From the NCBI RefSeq assembly GCF_020171655.1, contig NZ_JAIVAC010000001.1, positions 124,001 to 188,000 of the forward strand: DNA of 64,000 nucleotides. Reading direction: 5' to 3'. Below, piece by piece: positions 1 to 7,499 of the stretch; position 1 is the stretch's first letter, and each line of letters opens with the position of its first letter. The DNA is from Exiguobacterium aestuarii (GTDB lineage Bacteria > Bacillota > Bacilli > Exiguobacteriales > Exiguobacteriaceae). Made by a program: the position numbers and the translations under genes. A model generated the notes under the pieces. It was not told the origin of the DNA. It did no database searches and saw only the letters and a list, made by a program, of their open reading frames with translations.

Positions 1-168
1 TACTTGGTACAAAAAGTGCCAGGATTTGCTGAAATTCAGCCTTGTGCACAAGGTGTTCCGTGCAGCGGTCAATACATCAACTGGTTCGGATTCATCACGA
101 TTCCGTTCCTCGCATTGACGGCTTTCACGCTCATCACCATCCTCATGTGGAATGTCAAAAAGCGATAA
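1..168 (+). CDS. bdbC: Disulfide bond formation protein, BdbC/DsbB-like (C-terminal fragment, start outside window)
   Basis: Open from base 1, 55 codons before TAA. BdbC/DsbB proteins are membrane quinone-linked oxidases that re-oxidise DsbA-like thiol oxidases. The fragment shows the second extracellular cysteine pair (CAQGVPC, residues 15-21 of the fragment), the following aromatic-rich segment ([11 protein letters not shown]) and a last transmembrane helix ending in a short basic tail (NVKKR). That layout matches BdbC of Bacilli. It ends 13 bases before the start of the Sco protein, so the two are probably co-transcribed. Family call is fairly firm from the Cys spacing; the N-terminal half cannot be seen. 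Confidence 0.8.
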   Translation, partial: YLVQKVPGFAEIQPCAQGVPCSGQYINWFGFITIPFLALTAFTLITILMWNVKKR

Positions 169-181
169 GGAGTTGGAACGT

Positions 182-760
182 GTGAAGAAATGGTGGATCG
201 GTAGTTTGATGACGATGCTCATCGTCCTAGCAGGATGCGGACAAGAAATCGAGGACCCGCTCAACTGGGAAGTCGAATCGTTCGAATACATGAACCAAGA
301 AGAAGAGATGGTCAGTCTCGACGATTTGAAAGGGAAAGTGTGGATGGCAGACTTCGTCTTCACAAGCTGTGAGACGGTCTGCCCGCCGATGACGTACAAC
401 ATGACGAAGCTGAATGAAGCGCTCGAAGAAGAGGGTGTCGAAGACGTGCAATTCGTCTCGTTCAGTGTCGACCCGACCGTGGACACTCCGGAGAAGATGA
501 AAGAATTCATGAGTGGCTATGACCTGGCGAAAGCGGACTGGCAGTTCTTGTCGGGCTACTCACAAGACGAAATCGAGACGTTCGCGCAAGAGAACTTCAA
601 AGCGCTCGTCCGGAAGCCTGAAGAAGGTACACAAGTCGACCACGGTACGTACTTCTATTTGGTCGACCAGGAAGGCAAAATCATCAAAGCGTATCCTGGT
701 TTCCAAAACGTCCCGACGGAAGACATCATCAACGACATTAAAATCTTACAAAAGTCTTAA
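182..760 (+). CDS. SCO1/SenC family copper chaperone lipoprotein
   Basis: Sco proteins deliver copper to the CuA site of cytochrome c oxidase or act as extracellular thiol-disulfide proteins. The GTG at 182 is chosen because AAGGAG lies 10 bases upstream (167-172) and it starts directly with a lipoprotein signal (lysines, hydrophobic stretch, LAGC lipobox, Cys19); an ATG at 152 would add ten charged residues in front. The thioredoxin-like fold carries the Sco copper ligands CETVC (Cys63, Cys67) and His154 in the DHGTYFYLVD segment. Length of 192 residues is normal. It follows the BdbC-like gene and is closed by a terminator at 766-802, so it is the last gene of a small respiratory/thiol-redox operon. 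Confidence 0.9.
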   Translation: MKKWWIGSLMTMLIVLAGCGQEIEDPLNWEVESFEYMNQEEEMVSLDDLKGKVWMADFVFTSCETVCPPMTYNMTKLNEALEEEGVEDVQFVSFSVDPTVDTPEKMKEFMSGYDLAKADWQFLSGYSQDEIETFAQENFKALVRKPEEGTQVDHGTYFYLVDQEGKIIKAYPGFQNVPTEDIINDIKILQKS

Positions 761-765
761 CAGAA

Positions 766-802
766 GATCTGTCCCATCAAAGCAGTGGGGCAGGTCTTTT
801 TG
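766..802 (+). terminator. Intrinsic terminator after the Sco gene
   Basis: Imperfect stem GATCTGTCCCA / TGGGGCAGGTC (766-776 with 786-796) followed by a run of T (797-801). It ends the bdbC-sco transcript. Confidence 0.75.
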
Positions 803-863
803 ATTGATGAAACCTGCTATACTGGAAGGACTAAATCGATTTCCTTGAAAAGGGGTGGACGGG

Positions 864-1457
864 ATGAAAGACGTCTTGATTCGATACATGAAACGGTTTA
901 CGGATTTGAGTGACGACGAGTGTGAGCGGTTGGTAGCGGATGTACCAATTGCCACGTTTCCGAAAGGGAAGATTCTCTTGCATCAAGGAGACGTCCCGAC
1001 TAAATGCTATTTCGTACTGAGTGGTTGCATTCGTCAATATAAAGTCGACGAAGACGGGAACGAGCACACTGTCGATTTCATCACGGAAGAACAGAGTATC
1101 ACCATATTGACGAAACATCATACAGATGGACGATCACCGTATTCGTTAGCGTGTATAGAGGAATGTTGCCTCGTCGTCGGAGACCTTGCGACAGAGCAAG
1201 ATCAATACGAGGAGAATCCTGTCCTTGAGGCGATGACGCGGGACATGATGCAAGAAGACATGGGGACGATGCGCGATGCGTTCGCCTCGTTCATGTCGTC
1301 CACACCGGAGGAACGGTATCAGGCCATGATGGAGAAGAGACCCGACTTGGTTCATCGGGTCCCACAGTATCAATTGGCGAGCTATCTCGGTATCACACCG
1401 GAGTCACTCAGTCGGATCAAGAAGCGGGCGACGCGTCACCTGCGGATTGTCGAGTGA
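864..1457 (+). CDS. Crp/Fnr family transcriptional regulator
   Basis: 197-residue regulator. Residues about 10-110 form the cyclic-nucleotide-binding-like beta-roll (FPKGKILLHQGD, then CYFVLSGCIRQYK), and the C-terminal 35 residues form a winged helix with the recognition pattern QLASYLGITPESLSRIKKR. The ATG at 864 is used because AGGGG at 851-855 is well placed; a GTG at 855 is in frame but lies on top of that ribosome site. No FNR-type four-cysteine cluster is evident, so the effector is unknown. It is convergent with the DUF4386 gene, whose 3' end overlaps it by 41 bases. An FNR-like palindrome upstream of that neighbour (2200-2213) suggests a local target. Confidence 0.85.
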   Translation: MKDVLIRYMKRFTDLSDDECERLVADVPIATFPKGKILLHQGDVPTKCYFVLSGCIRQYKVDEDGNEHTVDFITEEQSITILTKHHTDGRSPYSLACIEECCLVVGDLATEQDQYEENPVLEAMTRDMMQEDMGTMRDAFASFMSSTPEERYQAMMEKRPDLVHRVPQYQLASYLGITPESLSRIKKRATRHLRIVE

Positions 1458-2139
1458 TATCATGTGTAGGAAGTATTCTTCCTTTCACGATCAACCATAC
1501 GGCAAAGGCCAATCCGCCGACGAACATCGGGAGCATGAGAGTGAGCTCGAGTAAAGTTGTCATGCTTTCAAGCGTGGGGAATTGGTAAAGGGCATGAACA
1601 ATCGTATAACTGAAACCGGCTACGACGAGTAAGATGCCAATCGTTCTTGGAATGAAATGGGTCCGCATCGCAACCCATCCGACTGCGATGAGGTGAAGAC
1701 CGAACACGATCAAGCCAAGCGACCAAATGGTTTCAAATGACGTGACCGTTTCATATACTTGTCTAGCTGAAGTGGAAGTATCGAGGAGTCGCTCGGCTTC
1801 AACGAGACGTAAAACAGCGAAGGCGAGAATGAACGAATAAATGAATCGAAGTGTCCCGATGAGTAAGGCGAATGTGGTATGAATCGGTTTAAAGAAACGA
1901 TATAGTCCGTAGGCGACAATCAGGTCCAGCACGACAATGATGCCCCAGCCGATGATACCGAAACGGAACAGCGTCGAATGACTGACTAAGTTCTCATACG
2001 TTGTCATCGCCTCACTTTCGATGACGAGTGATTGGTAAACGTAGCCTTGCGCGAAAAAGGCGACGAGTGCCATGAGGACGAGTGCGATTCCAGACCAAAG
2101 CGCGGCACGTCGTTGTGAACGGACAGATGAATGGTTCAT
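1417..2139 (-). CDS. DUF4386 family integral membrane protein
   Basis: 240 residues with six or so hydrophobic helices and the motifs of the DUF4386 family (YQSLV near residue 35, FFKPIHTTFALLIGTLR near 83-99, ERLLD near 115). Function of the family is unknown. AAAGGAG lies 8 bases before the ATG. The 3' end overlaps the convergent Crp/Fnr gene by 41 bases, leaving no room for a separate terminator. A -10-like TATGAT at 2177-2172 and an FNR/Crp-like palindrome centred about 41.5 bases before the inferred start point suggest activation by a Crp/Fnr protein, plausibly the neighbour (inference). Confidence 0.8.
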   Translation of the reverse strand: MNHSSVRSQRRAALWSGIALVLMALVAFFAQGYVYQSLVIESEAMTTYENLVSHSTLFRFGIIGWGIIVVLDLIVAYGLYRFFKPIHTTFALLIGTLRFIYSFILAFAVLRLVEAERLLDTSTSARQVYETVTSFETIWSLGLIVFGLHLIAVGWVAMRTHFIPRTIGILLVVAGFSYTIVHALYQFPTLESMTTLLELTLMLPMFVGGLAFAVWLIVKGRILPTHDITRQSAGDASPAS

Positions 2140-2199
2140 GAGAAAAACTCCTTTCGAATGATCTTGTCTCCATCATAAAAGGATGGGAGCAGGTGCACA

Positions 2200-2213
2200 T
2201 TGACTTAAGTCAA
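2200..2213. promoter_or_regulatory. FNR/Crp-type palindrome upstream of the DUF4386 gene
   Basis: Perfect 14-base palindrome TTGACTTAAGTCAA, which fits the general Crp/Fnr box TTGAYnnnnRTCAA. On the minus strand a TATGAT hexamer occupies 2177-2172. If transcription starts near 2165, the palindrome is centred at -41.5, the classic class II activator position. Binding by the adjacent Crp/Fnr protein is inferred, not shown. Confidence 0.6.
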
Positions 2214-2320
2214 GAACACGCCATTTTTTGAAAGATGAGTGAATCTGCATACTAACCGATATCAGATGGAGACATGCACGATATAATCAATGCAACGAAC
2301 TTGTAGAAAAGAGGATTTAG

Positions 2321-3415
2321 ATGAAAAAGACGATGTTGCTCTCATTAGTCGGAATGGCGGCCGTCACCGGAACGATTCTGACGCAGTACAAACCACTCGG
2401 ACGAAAACCGAAATCAATTCAATCCCCGAACCAGGTCAACGGGAAATTCCGTAATCAATATGAGACACCGATGAACTTTTCCGCAGAGGACATGGTATCG
2501 ATGGCTCGTGACTATCGTGATGTGACGTCGCTTCGTAAGCCGAGTGAACGGCTACCAATCGTGCCTATCGATTTCGAGGAGAAGACGGGTTCGAGTTTTA
2601 CGAGAATTTACTGGCTCGGTCATTCGGCGCTCATGGTACAAATGGACGGGAAGACGATGCTCGTCGACCCGATGTTCGGACGCAGCCCATCGCCGCTCCC
2701 ATTTGCTAAAAATGAGCGTTTCAGTGAAGATTTACCGTTCGACCTCGAAGACTTGCCTGAGATTGATGTCGTCTTGTTGACGCATGACCATTACGATCAC
2801 CTCGATTATGGGACAATCCTTGCGATTAAAGACAAGGTCGCCATGTTCATCGTGCCGCTAGGGGGAGGGAGTCATTTGAAACGATGGGGTGTCGGCGCAG
2901 AGCGAATCGTGGAGCGAGATTGGAACGAGTCATATACGTTCGGGAATTGGACGTTTGTATGTACGCCGGCACGTCACTTCTCCGGTCGCTCGTTGACGGA
3001 CCGCAACAGCACGTTATGGGCGTCATGGGTCGTCCTCGGCGAGACAGACCGGCTCTTCTTCAGCGGGGACAGCGGCTACGCGCCGCACTTTAAGATGATT
3101 GGCGAACAGTACGGACCGTTCGATTTTGCCGCACTCGAATGCGGACAATATGACGTGCGCTGGCCAGACGTCCACATGCAGCCGGAAGAGACGGCACAGG
3201 CGTTTCACGATTTACGCGCCGATCAAATGATGCCGATTCATTGGGGTGCGTTCACACTGTCGTTCCACGATTGGTTTGACCCGGCGGAACAGATGACGTC
3301 TCTCTTACCGAAAGAAGTCGTCCTCACTCCAAAGATCGGAGAGCGCATTACGCTCGACGGTCGGAATGATACGACGACGTGGTGGCGAGAGCTTCAAGAC
3401 GCAAACAAGCGATGA
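2321..3415 (+). CDS. MBL-fold metallo-hydrolase (NAPE-PLD/UlaG-like), membrane-anchored
   Basis: 364-residue metallo-beta-lactamase-fold hydrolase. An N-terminal hydrophobic segment (residues 4-20) looks like a signal anchor. The zinc-binding motif HDHYDH is at 155-160, preceded by the typical GHSALMV strand at 100-106 and DP turn; a later FFSGDSGY and IHWGAF supply the remaining metal ligands. Overall plan matches the YtnP/NAPE-phospholipase D-like group rather than antibiotic lactamases. Substrate unknown. RBS AGAGGA precedes the ATG, and a TATAAT hexamer at 2282-2287 is a likely -10. A second, shorter member of the same fold is encoded at 8395-9303. Confidence 0.85.
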   Translation: MKKTMLLSLVGMAAVTGTILTQYKPLGRKPKSIQSPNQVNGKFRNQYETPMNFSAEDMVSMARDYRDVTSLRKPSERLPIVPIDFEEKTGSSFTRIYWLGHSALMVQMDGKTMLVDPMFGRSPSPLPFAKNERFSEDLPFDLEDLPEIDVVLLTHDHYDHLDYGTILAIKDKVAMFIVPLGGGSHLKRWGVGAERIVERDWNESYTFGNWTFVCTPARHFSGRSLTDRNSTLWASWVVLGETDRLFFSGDSGYAPHFKMIGEQYGPFDFAALECGQYDVRWPDVHMQPEETAQAFHDLRADQMMPIHWGAFTLSFHDWFDPAEQMTSLLPKEVVLTPKIGERITLDGRNDTTTWWRELQDANKR

Positions 3416-3437
3416 CATCGGTCATCGCTTGTTTTTA
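3403..3437. terminator. Bidirectional terminator between MBL hydrolase and MFS genes
   Basis: Perfect 12-bp stem ACAAGCGATGAC / GTCATCGCTTGT with an ATCG loop and T/A tracts on both sides. It overlaps the last codons of the MBL gene and serves the convergent MFS gene as well. Confidence 0.85.
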
Positions 3438-4655
3438 TTAAGAAGAAATCTTCTCAGCAGCGTCTTCTTCGATATGCAGTTTGTGTTTACGCGTATAGAC
3501 GAGGAACGCGGCTGTCATCGCAATCGAACTGACTCCAAACAAGACGACCATGAGCTGAAGTCCGATCAAATCGAGGAAGAACCCTGTCACGAGAAGGACG
3601 ATTTGGAAGATAATCCGGTCGAGCATGTTTCGGAACGAGAAGAAGCGCCCGTGATATTCTTTTGGCATCCGTGTCTGGAAAATCGTGACCGCAGTCGGGA
3701 AGAAGCAACCGACCGAGAATCCGAATACGACGAACGCCGCAATCGACATGAACGGGATGTCTGCGAAATACAGCATCAGTTGCGCGACACCGATTAAAAA
3801 CGAGAACGAGAATAAAATCGAGAACGCCGAGAATTTTTCGCCGATCCGTTTGATCATGAAGGCACCTGTCATGAAGGCGAGTCCTTCGGCCGTATAAATC
3901 CATCCTTTGATTGCCGTCGAATCCTGCAACTCACTGATGTTGATGACGAGCAAGTTGAACCCTCCGATAAAGAGGAGGGGGATGAGCGTCATGACGAGTG
4001 TCATGAAGATGACCGGGATTGATTTGATGATTGGAAAGACATCTTTGAAGCCACTCGACGCCTTCGCATCGATCTTTTTCGCCGACGGTGTCTTCGATTC
4101 ATCTAGCTTTAAGAAGAGCGTCGCGACCGCAAGCAACAGATAGGCGACGAGCGAAAGCGCATAGACGTTACGGAGCGAAATCAGTGTCAACAAGACACCG
4201 GCAATCGCCGTCCCGATGACGCGTGATAACGTCGAAACGTTCATATGGACACCGTTCAAGGCGAGAAGTTCCCGTTCCTTTACGATGAGCGGAATCGCTG
4301 CTTGTAGGGCAGGGAAGTAAAAAGCCGCCGACCCTTGTAAAATGATCAAAAAGACGACCATCCACACGACCGAATTCGTCTCGATGGCAACGAACATGAA
4401 GAGCACGCTGAGCGCTCGGACGATGCTTGAGATGAGCATGATGTTTTTCTTAGAGCCTTGGTCGGTGAGGCGTCCCGCGAGCGGACCGATGGCGACCCCG
4501 GCGAGTAACCCGATGGCGAGAATGACCGCCTTCACAAAGTCAGAGGGGACGCGGTCTTGCATGAATTCCAAATTTCCAATGATGCCGAGCCATAGACCTA
4601 GACCGGCGACGAATTCGCCCGTCAAGATGATCCAGACGTTCCGATTTTTCCACAT
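3438..4655 (-). CDS. MFS transporter
   Basis: 405 residues, about twelve hydrophobic helices. The loop GRLTDQGSKKN near residue 61-71 is the motif between helices 2 and 3 of the major facilitator superfamily, and FGFSVGCFFPTAVTIFQTRMP in the C-terminal half is typical of the MdfA/enterobactin-exporter-like group (MFS_3). Likely a proton-driven exporter; substrate cannot be read from sequence. Single-gene unit between the bidirectional terminator at 3403-3437 and the terminator at 4722-4748. Confidence 0.8.
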   Translation of the reverse strand: MWKNRNVWIILTGEFVAGLGLWLGIIGNLEFMQDRVPSDFVKAVILAIGLLAGVAIGPLAGRLTDQGSKKNIMLISSIVRALSVLFMFVAIETNSVVWMVVFLIILQGSAAFYFPALQAAIPLIVKERELLALNGVHMNVSTLSRVIGTAIAGVLLTLISLRNVYALSLVAYLLLAVATLFLKLDESKTPSAKKIDAKASSGFKDVFPIIKSIPVIFMTLVMTLIPLLFIGGFNLLVINISELQDSTAIKGWIYTAEGLAFMTGAFMIKRIGEKFSAFSILFSFSFLIGVAQLMLYFADIPFMSIAAFVVFGFSVGCFFPTAVTIFQTRMPKEYHGRFFSFRNMLDRIIFQIVLLVTGFFLDLIGLQLMVVLFGVSSIAMTAAFLVYTRKHKLHIEEDAAEKISS

Positions 4656-4721
4656 AGATGTAGTCCTCGATTCTTATATGCTAATCACTATTATCAAGTA
4701 GTAGGGTGGAGAATACCACAA

Positions 4722-4748
4722 AAAAGAAGCCGAATGTCGGCTTCTTCA
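4722..4748 (-). terminator. Terminator of the FrnE-like gene
   Basis: Stem GAAGCCGA / TCGGCTTC with an ATG loop; on the minus strand it is followed by TTTTTT. It lies just after the stop codon of the minus-strand gene that ends at 4753. Confidence 0.8.
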
Positions 4749-4752
4749 TCAA

Positions 4753-5451
4753 TCAAATATCACAGTTGTCGTCGGTGCACGTCGCACCGTTCGAAAGAAC
4801 TTGGATTGTCGGGTTGTTCTCAGACCAGACTTTTTCGAGCACTTGCGTGAACGCTTCCGTCGGTTGAGCACCAGACACTCCGTATTTGTTGTCGAATACG
4901 AAGAACGGCACACCTGTGATGCCAAGGTCGCTTGCGCGTTTCTCTTCGGCACGAACGTCTTCGGTATACACATCAGTCGTCAAGACGTCACGGACAGCGT
5001 CATGGTCAAGACCAACGCTTGTTGCGATCTCGAGCAGGACATCGTGGTTCCCGATGTGTTTGGCATCGACAAAGTAAGCCTGAAGCAACGCTTCCGACAA
5101 TTCTTTTTCTTTCCCGACCGTCTTCGCATAATGCGTCAAACGATGCGAGTCGAGCGTACCGGTGACGACCATGTTCTCAAAGTCGTAATCGAGTCCGACT
5201 TCGCGGGCTTGTGCCGCGACTTGTGCAGTCGTCCCTTTTGCCTGCTCGATCGGCATACGATATTTCGTTGCGAGTGCCTCATAAATGGTACGTGAATCGT
5301 TCGTCGGCGCGTTCGGGTCGAGCTCGAAACTCTTGAATTCGACTTCTACTTGGTCCGCCTGTGGGAACTGTTCGAGCGCCTCTTCTAAACGACGCTTCCC
5401 GATATAACAAAACGGGCAGACATAATCTGACCATACTTCAATTTTCATCAT
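4753..5451 (-). CDS. DsbA-family oxidoreductase, FrnE-like
   Basis: 232 residues with a thioredoxin fold interrupted by a helical insertion. The active site CPFC is at residues 12-15 (VWSDYVCPFCYIGKRRLEEAL), and the cis-proline region reads GITGVPFFVFDNKYGVSGAQ, both diagnostic of the cytosolic FrnE/polyketide-type DsbA group; no signal peptide is present. Proteins of this group are linked to thiol stress tolerance. Two tandem ATG codons are possible starts (5451 and 5448); the GGAGGG ribosome site is 4-8 bases away. A CxxxxC pair near the C-terminus (ATCTDDNC) is a small extra feature also seen in some FrnE proteins. Confidence 0.88.
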   Translation of the reverse strand: MMKIEVWSDYVCPFCYIGKRRLEEALEQFPQADQVEVEFKSFELDPNAPTNDSRTIYEALATKYRMPIEQAKGTTAQVAAQAREVGLDYDFENMVVTGTLDSHRLTHYAKTVGKEKELSEALLQAYFVDAKHIGNHDVLLEIATSVGLDHDAVRDVLTTDVYTEDVRAEEKRASDLGITGVPFFVFDNKYGVSGAQPTEAFTQVLEKVWSENNPTIQVLSNGATCTDDNCDI

Positions 5452-5511
5452 GAATCCCTCCTGTCCTTAGTGTAGGAAATCTTGAATTCAAAGTACAGGA
5501 AACGGCTCACA

Positions 5512-5540
5512 AAAAAAGTCCCCCGATAGGAGGACTTTAA
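5512..5540 (-). terminator. Terminator of the TrhA gene
   Basis: On the minus strand AAAGTCCTCC / GGGGGACTTT form a stem followed by seven T. It overlaps the stop codon of the TrhA gene. Confidence 0.75.
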
Positions 5541-6181
5541 AAGACATACCAGAAGACACATACGAAGTGGGCAAAGCTTCCGAACAAGATGAACAAATGG
5601 AACACTTCATGGAATCCCCATCCCCGCCAATTGACGAATTTTGGCTTGAACCCATAGATGAGTCCACCAATCGTATACATGACGCCCCCGAGGACGAGCC
5701 AGAAGATGCCGGCGTTACCAATCACGTCATGGAGCGGTCCGATAAAGAAGACGGACAGCCAGCCCATCCCGATGTAGAGCGCGGTCGATAAAAAACGTGG
5801 GGCATGGAACCAGACGAGTTTGAAGACAATGCCGAACAAGGCGAGTGCGTGCACCGTGCCGAAGAGGACCCAGCGTGTCGGTCCTTCGAGTGCGAGTAGC
5901 GTAAGCGGCGCATATGTACCCGCAATCAATGCGTAGATCATCGCATGGTCGATTCTCCGGAAGAAGGCGATGACGTTCGGTGAGGCGATGATGCTATGGT
6001 AAAGACCTGACGATAAGTAAAGAAAGACGAGGCTGATCCCGAATAGAATCGCGGCCATAATCGCAAGCGGCGAGCCAAGTAATGAAGCTTTGACGACCAT
6101 CGCAATCAGCGCAATGAAAGCGAGTACTGCACCAGCAAGATGCGTTAGCGCGTTGATTGGTTCACGGAAAATCGAATTCAT
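5537..6181 (-). CDS. TrhA/hemolysin III family membrane protein (YqfA-like)
   Basis: Seven-helix membrane protein of the PAQR/hemolysin III family. It has the conserved N-terminal EPINALTHLAGAVLAFI, the SSGLYHS motif after helix 2, the RRIDHAMIYALIAGTYAP motif, and a C-terminal FHLFILFGSFAHF; the conserved His and Asp residues make up the presumed metal site. Members affect membrane fluidity or long-chain acyl balance. The ATG at 6181 is preferred because AAGGAG is 8 bases upstream; the upstream GTG at 6190 overlaps that site. Divergent from the DUF1836 gene across a strong palindrome. Confidence 0.88.
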   Translation of the reverse strand: MNSIFREPINALTHLAGAVLAFIALIAMVVKASLLGSPLAIMAAILFGISLVFLYLSSGLYHSIIASPNVIAFFRRIDHAMIYALIAGTYAPLTLLALEGPTRWVLFGTVHALALFGIVFKLVWFHAPRFLSTALYIGMGWLSVFFIGPLHDVIGNAGIFWLVLGGVMYTIGGLIYGFKPKFVNWRGWGFHEVFHLFILFGSFAHFVCVFWYVF

Positions 6182-6200
6182 GTAAAACACTCCTTATCAC

Positions 6201-6227
6201 ATCATGTAGTATCGATAACTACATGAT
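6201..6227. promoter_or_regulatory. Long palindromic operator between trhA-like and DUF1836 genes
   Basis: Perfect 10-bp inverted repeat ATCATGTAGT / ACTACATGAT separated by ATCGATA. It sits 20 bases before the TrhA start and touches a TATACT (6227-6232) that looks like the -10 of the DUF1836 gene. Position and symmetry are those of a repressor operator shared by both genes. The DUF1836 protein is a DNA-binding-like candidate for the regulator, but this is inference. Confidence 0.65.
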
Positions 6228-6307
6228 ATACTGAAGAGGAACAAACAGCAAGGTGTACCTTTCGACAAATGAGAGTTTTCTTTATACTTGAAGGTGAGGT
6301 GAGACGG

Positions 6308-6829
6308 ATGAAAGCGAAAAATATTACCGAAACAGAAGGGACGCTCCCGAGGGACGTATTGCCGACTGTCGATTTATACATGGACCAGGTCATCCAATTG
6401 TTCGAGCAGCATTATGGGAAGATGAAGCGGGACGAGGATGAGACGATTTTGACGAAGACGATGATCAACAATTACGCCAAGGGCAAGTTGTTCCATCCTG
6501 TCAAAAATAAAAAGTATACGAACGAACATCTGATGTTACTCAGTTTGATCTATGAGATGAAAGGTCTCCTGTCGATCAATGACATCAAAGAGACGCTCCG
6601 ACCGTTGAACGAGTCAGACGAGACGTTCTCACTCGAGGACTTTTATGAAGCGTATCAAACGCAAAAAGTGAAGAATTTAGAAGCGTTTGAAACCCAGGCG
6701 GACACGCTTTTGAGCACATCGCTCGAAAAAGAGAGCGGTGTGCAGCGAACGCTCGCTATCGCGTCTGCCGTGCATATGAGCCACTTATATCAACGATTGG
6801 CCGAACAATTGATTGATGATGAGAAATAA
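6308..6829 (+). CDS. DUF1836 domain-containing protein, putative regulator
   Basis: 173 residues of the DUF1836 family found in Firmicutes. The region ILTKTMINNYAKGKLFHPVKNKKYTNEHL (about residues 50-78) resembles a MerR-like helix-turn-helix with wing, and the family is thought to be DNA-binding. ATG 6308 is used because GAGGTGAG precedes it; the ORF reaches further upstream without a ribosome site. It is divergent from TrhA, sharing the operator at 6201-6227, and may regulate it. Ends at a strong bidirectional terminator. Confidence 0.75.
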   Translation: MKAKNITETEGTLPRDVLPTVDLYMDQVIQLFEQHYGKMKRDEDETILTKTMINNYAKGKLFHPVKNKKYTNEHLMLLSLIYEMKGLLSINDIKETLRPLNESDETFSLEDFYEAYQTQKVKNLEAFETQADTLLSTSLEKESGVQRTLAIASAVHMSHLYQRLAEQLIDDEK

Positions 6830-6831
6830 AA

Positions 6832-6872
6832 CAACTCCTCCGAGGGTGAATGCCCCACGGAGGAGTTGTTTT
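6832..6872. terminator. Bidirectional terminator
   Basis: Stem ACAACTCCTCCG / CGGAGGAGTTGT around a short loop containing GGGTGAATGCCCC, with T-run to the right. Lies between the convergent DUF1836 and PH-domain genes and can serve both. Confidence 0.85.
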
Positions 6873-7496
6873 TTAGTTATTGATGTACTTCTCGTATACC
6901 GCTCCGAAGTCTTTACGGTTCCATTCATGATAGTGACGTTGTAGCCAATCGAACGATTGCTCGTTCAATTCCTTGAACGTGTTCGGTACGTTCATGTCGC
7001 CTTCGCGGAGCCCGCTCAAAATCGACACTGAGTGTGTGAGCGACGTGTTCGCATACTCCATCATGCGACGACCTTCCCGTTGAATCTCTTCGATCGCGAG
7101 AAGTGCCTTATACAAATCTTTCACATGTTCGATTTGCTTTTTGTTGATGTCGATCGAGTACGCTTTGTCGCCGATTGTGAATTTGACTTCGACATCGAGG
7201 TCGACCGTACCCGCCGTCTCAAACATGACGTGCTTGATCGGATAATGTGAATACGGATAACGATAGAGGACGCGCTTCGAACTGATAGCGCTCGTTCCAT
7301 CGAGGTGGATCATCGACAAGTTGGTGAAACAATACTCATCTGATTTTGACTTGATCAAGAAATAAATCTTTTCATTGTCTTCGTGAAGGACGTAATCATC
7401 CGCATCTGCCTTATCGAAGTCGGACGGATCGATCACCTCACCGATGTCGCTAAAGCCAGTCAAATCAGAAGCCAGTTTTTTGAACATGTCATTCAC
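6873..7496 (-). CDS. PH-domain protein, YvbH-like
   Basis: 207 residues. The N-terminal two thirds look like a bacterial pleckstrin-homology domain (alternating strands around YFLIKSKSDEYCFTNLSMIHLDG and KRVLYRYPYSHYPIKHVMFETAGTVDLD), and the C-terminal 40-50 residues (MNVPNTFKELNEQSFDWLQRHYHEWNRKDFG) match the YvbH oligomerisation tail. Cytosolic, function unknown. GGAGTG lies directly before the ATG and overlaps the stop of the aldo-keto reductase gene; 3 bases separate the two, so they are one transcript. Confidence 0.75.
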   Translation of the reverse strand: MNDMFKKLASDLTGFSDIGEVIDPSDFDKADADDYVLHEDNEKIYFLIKSKSDEYCFTNLSMIHLDGTSAISSKRVLYRYPYSHYPIKHVMFETAGTVDLDVEVKFTIGDKAYSIDINKKQIEHVKDLYKALLAIEEIQREGRRMMEYANTSLTHSVSILSGLREGDMNVPNTFKELNEQSFDWLQRHYHEWNRKDFGAVYEKYINN

Positions 7497-7499
7497 TCC

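Noticed and set aside
3366-3797. 143-codon plus-strand frame over the MFS gene end
   Set aside because: Highly charged shadow of a membrane protein gene, starts inside the upstream MBL gene and crosses a terminator.
4801-5295. 164-codon frame antisense to the FrnE-like gene
   Set aside because: Opposite strand encodes a clear CPFC oxidoreductase; no RBS.
6269-6307. Upstream extension of the DUF1836 gene
   Set aside because: No ribosome site; ATG 6308 has GAGGTGAG in place.
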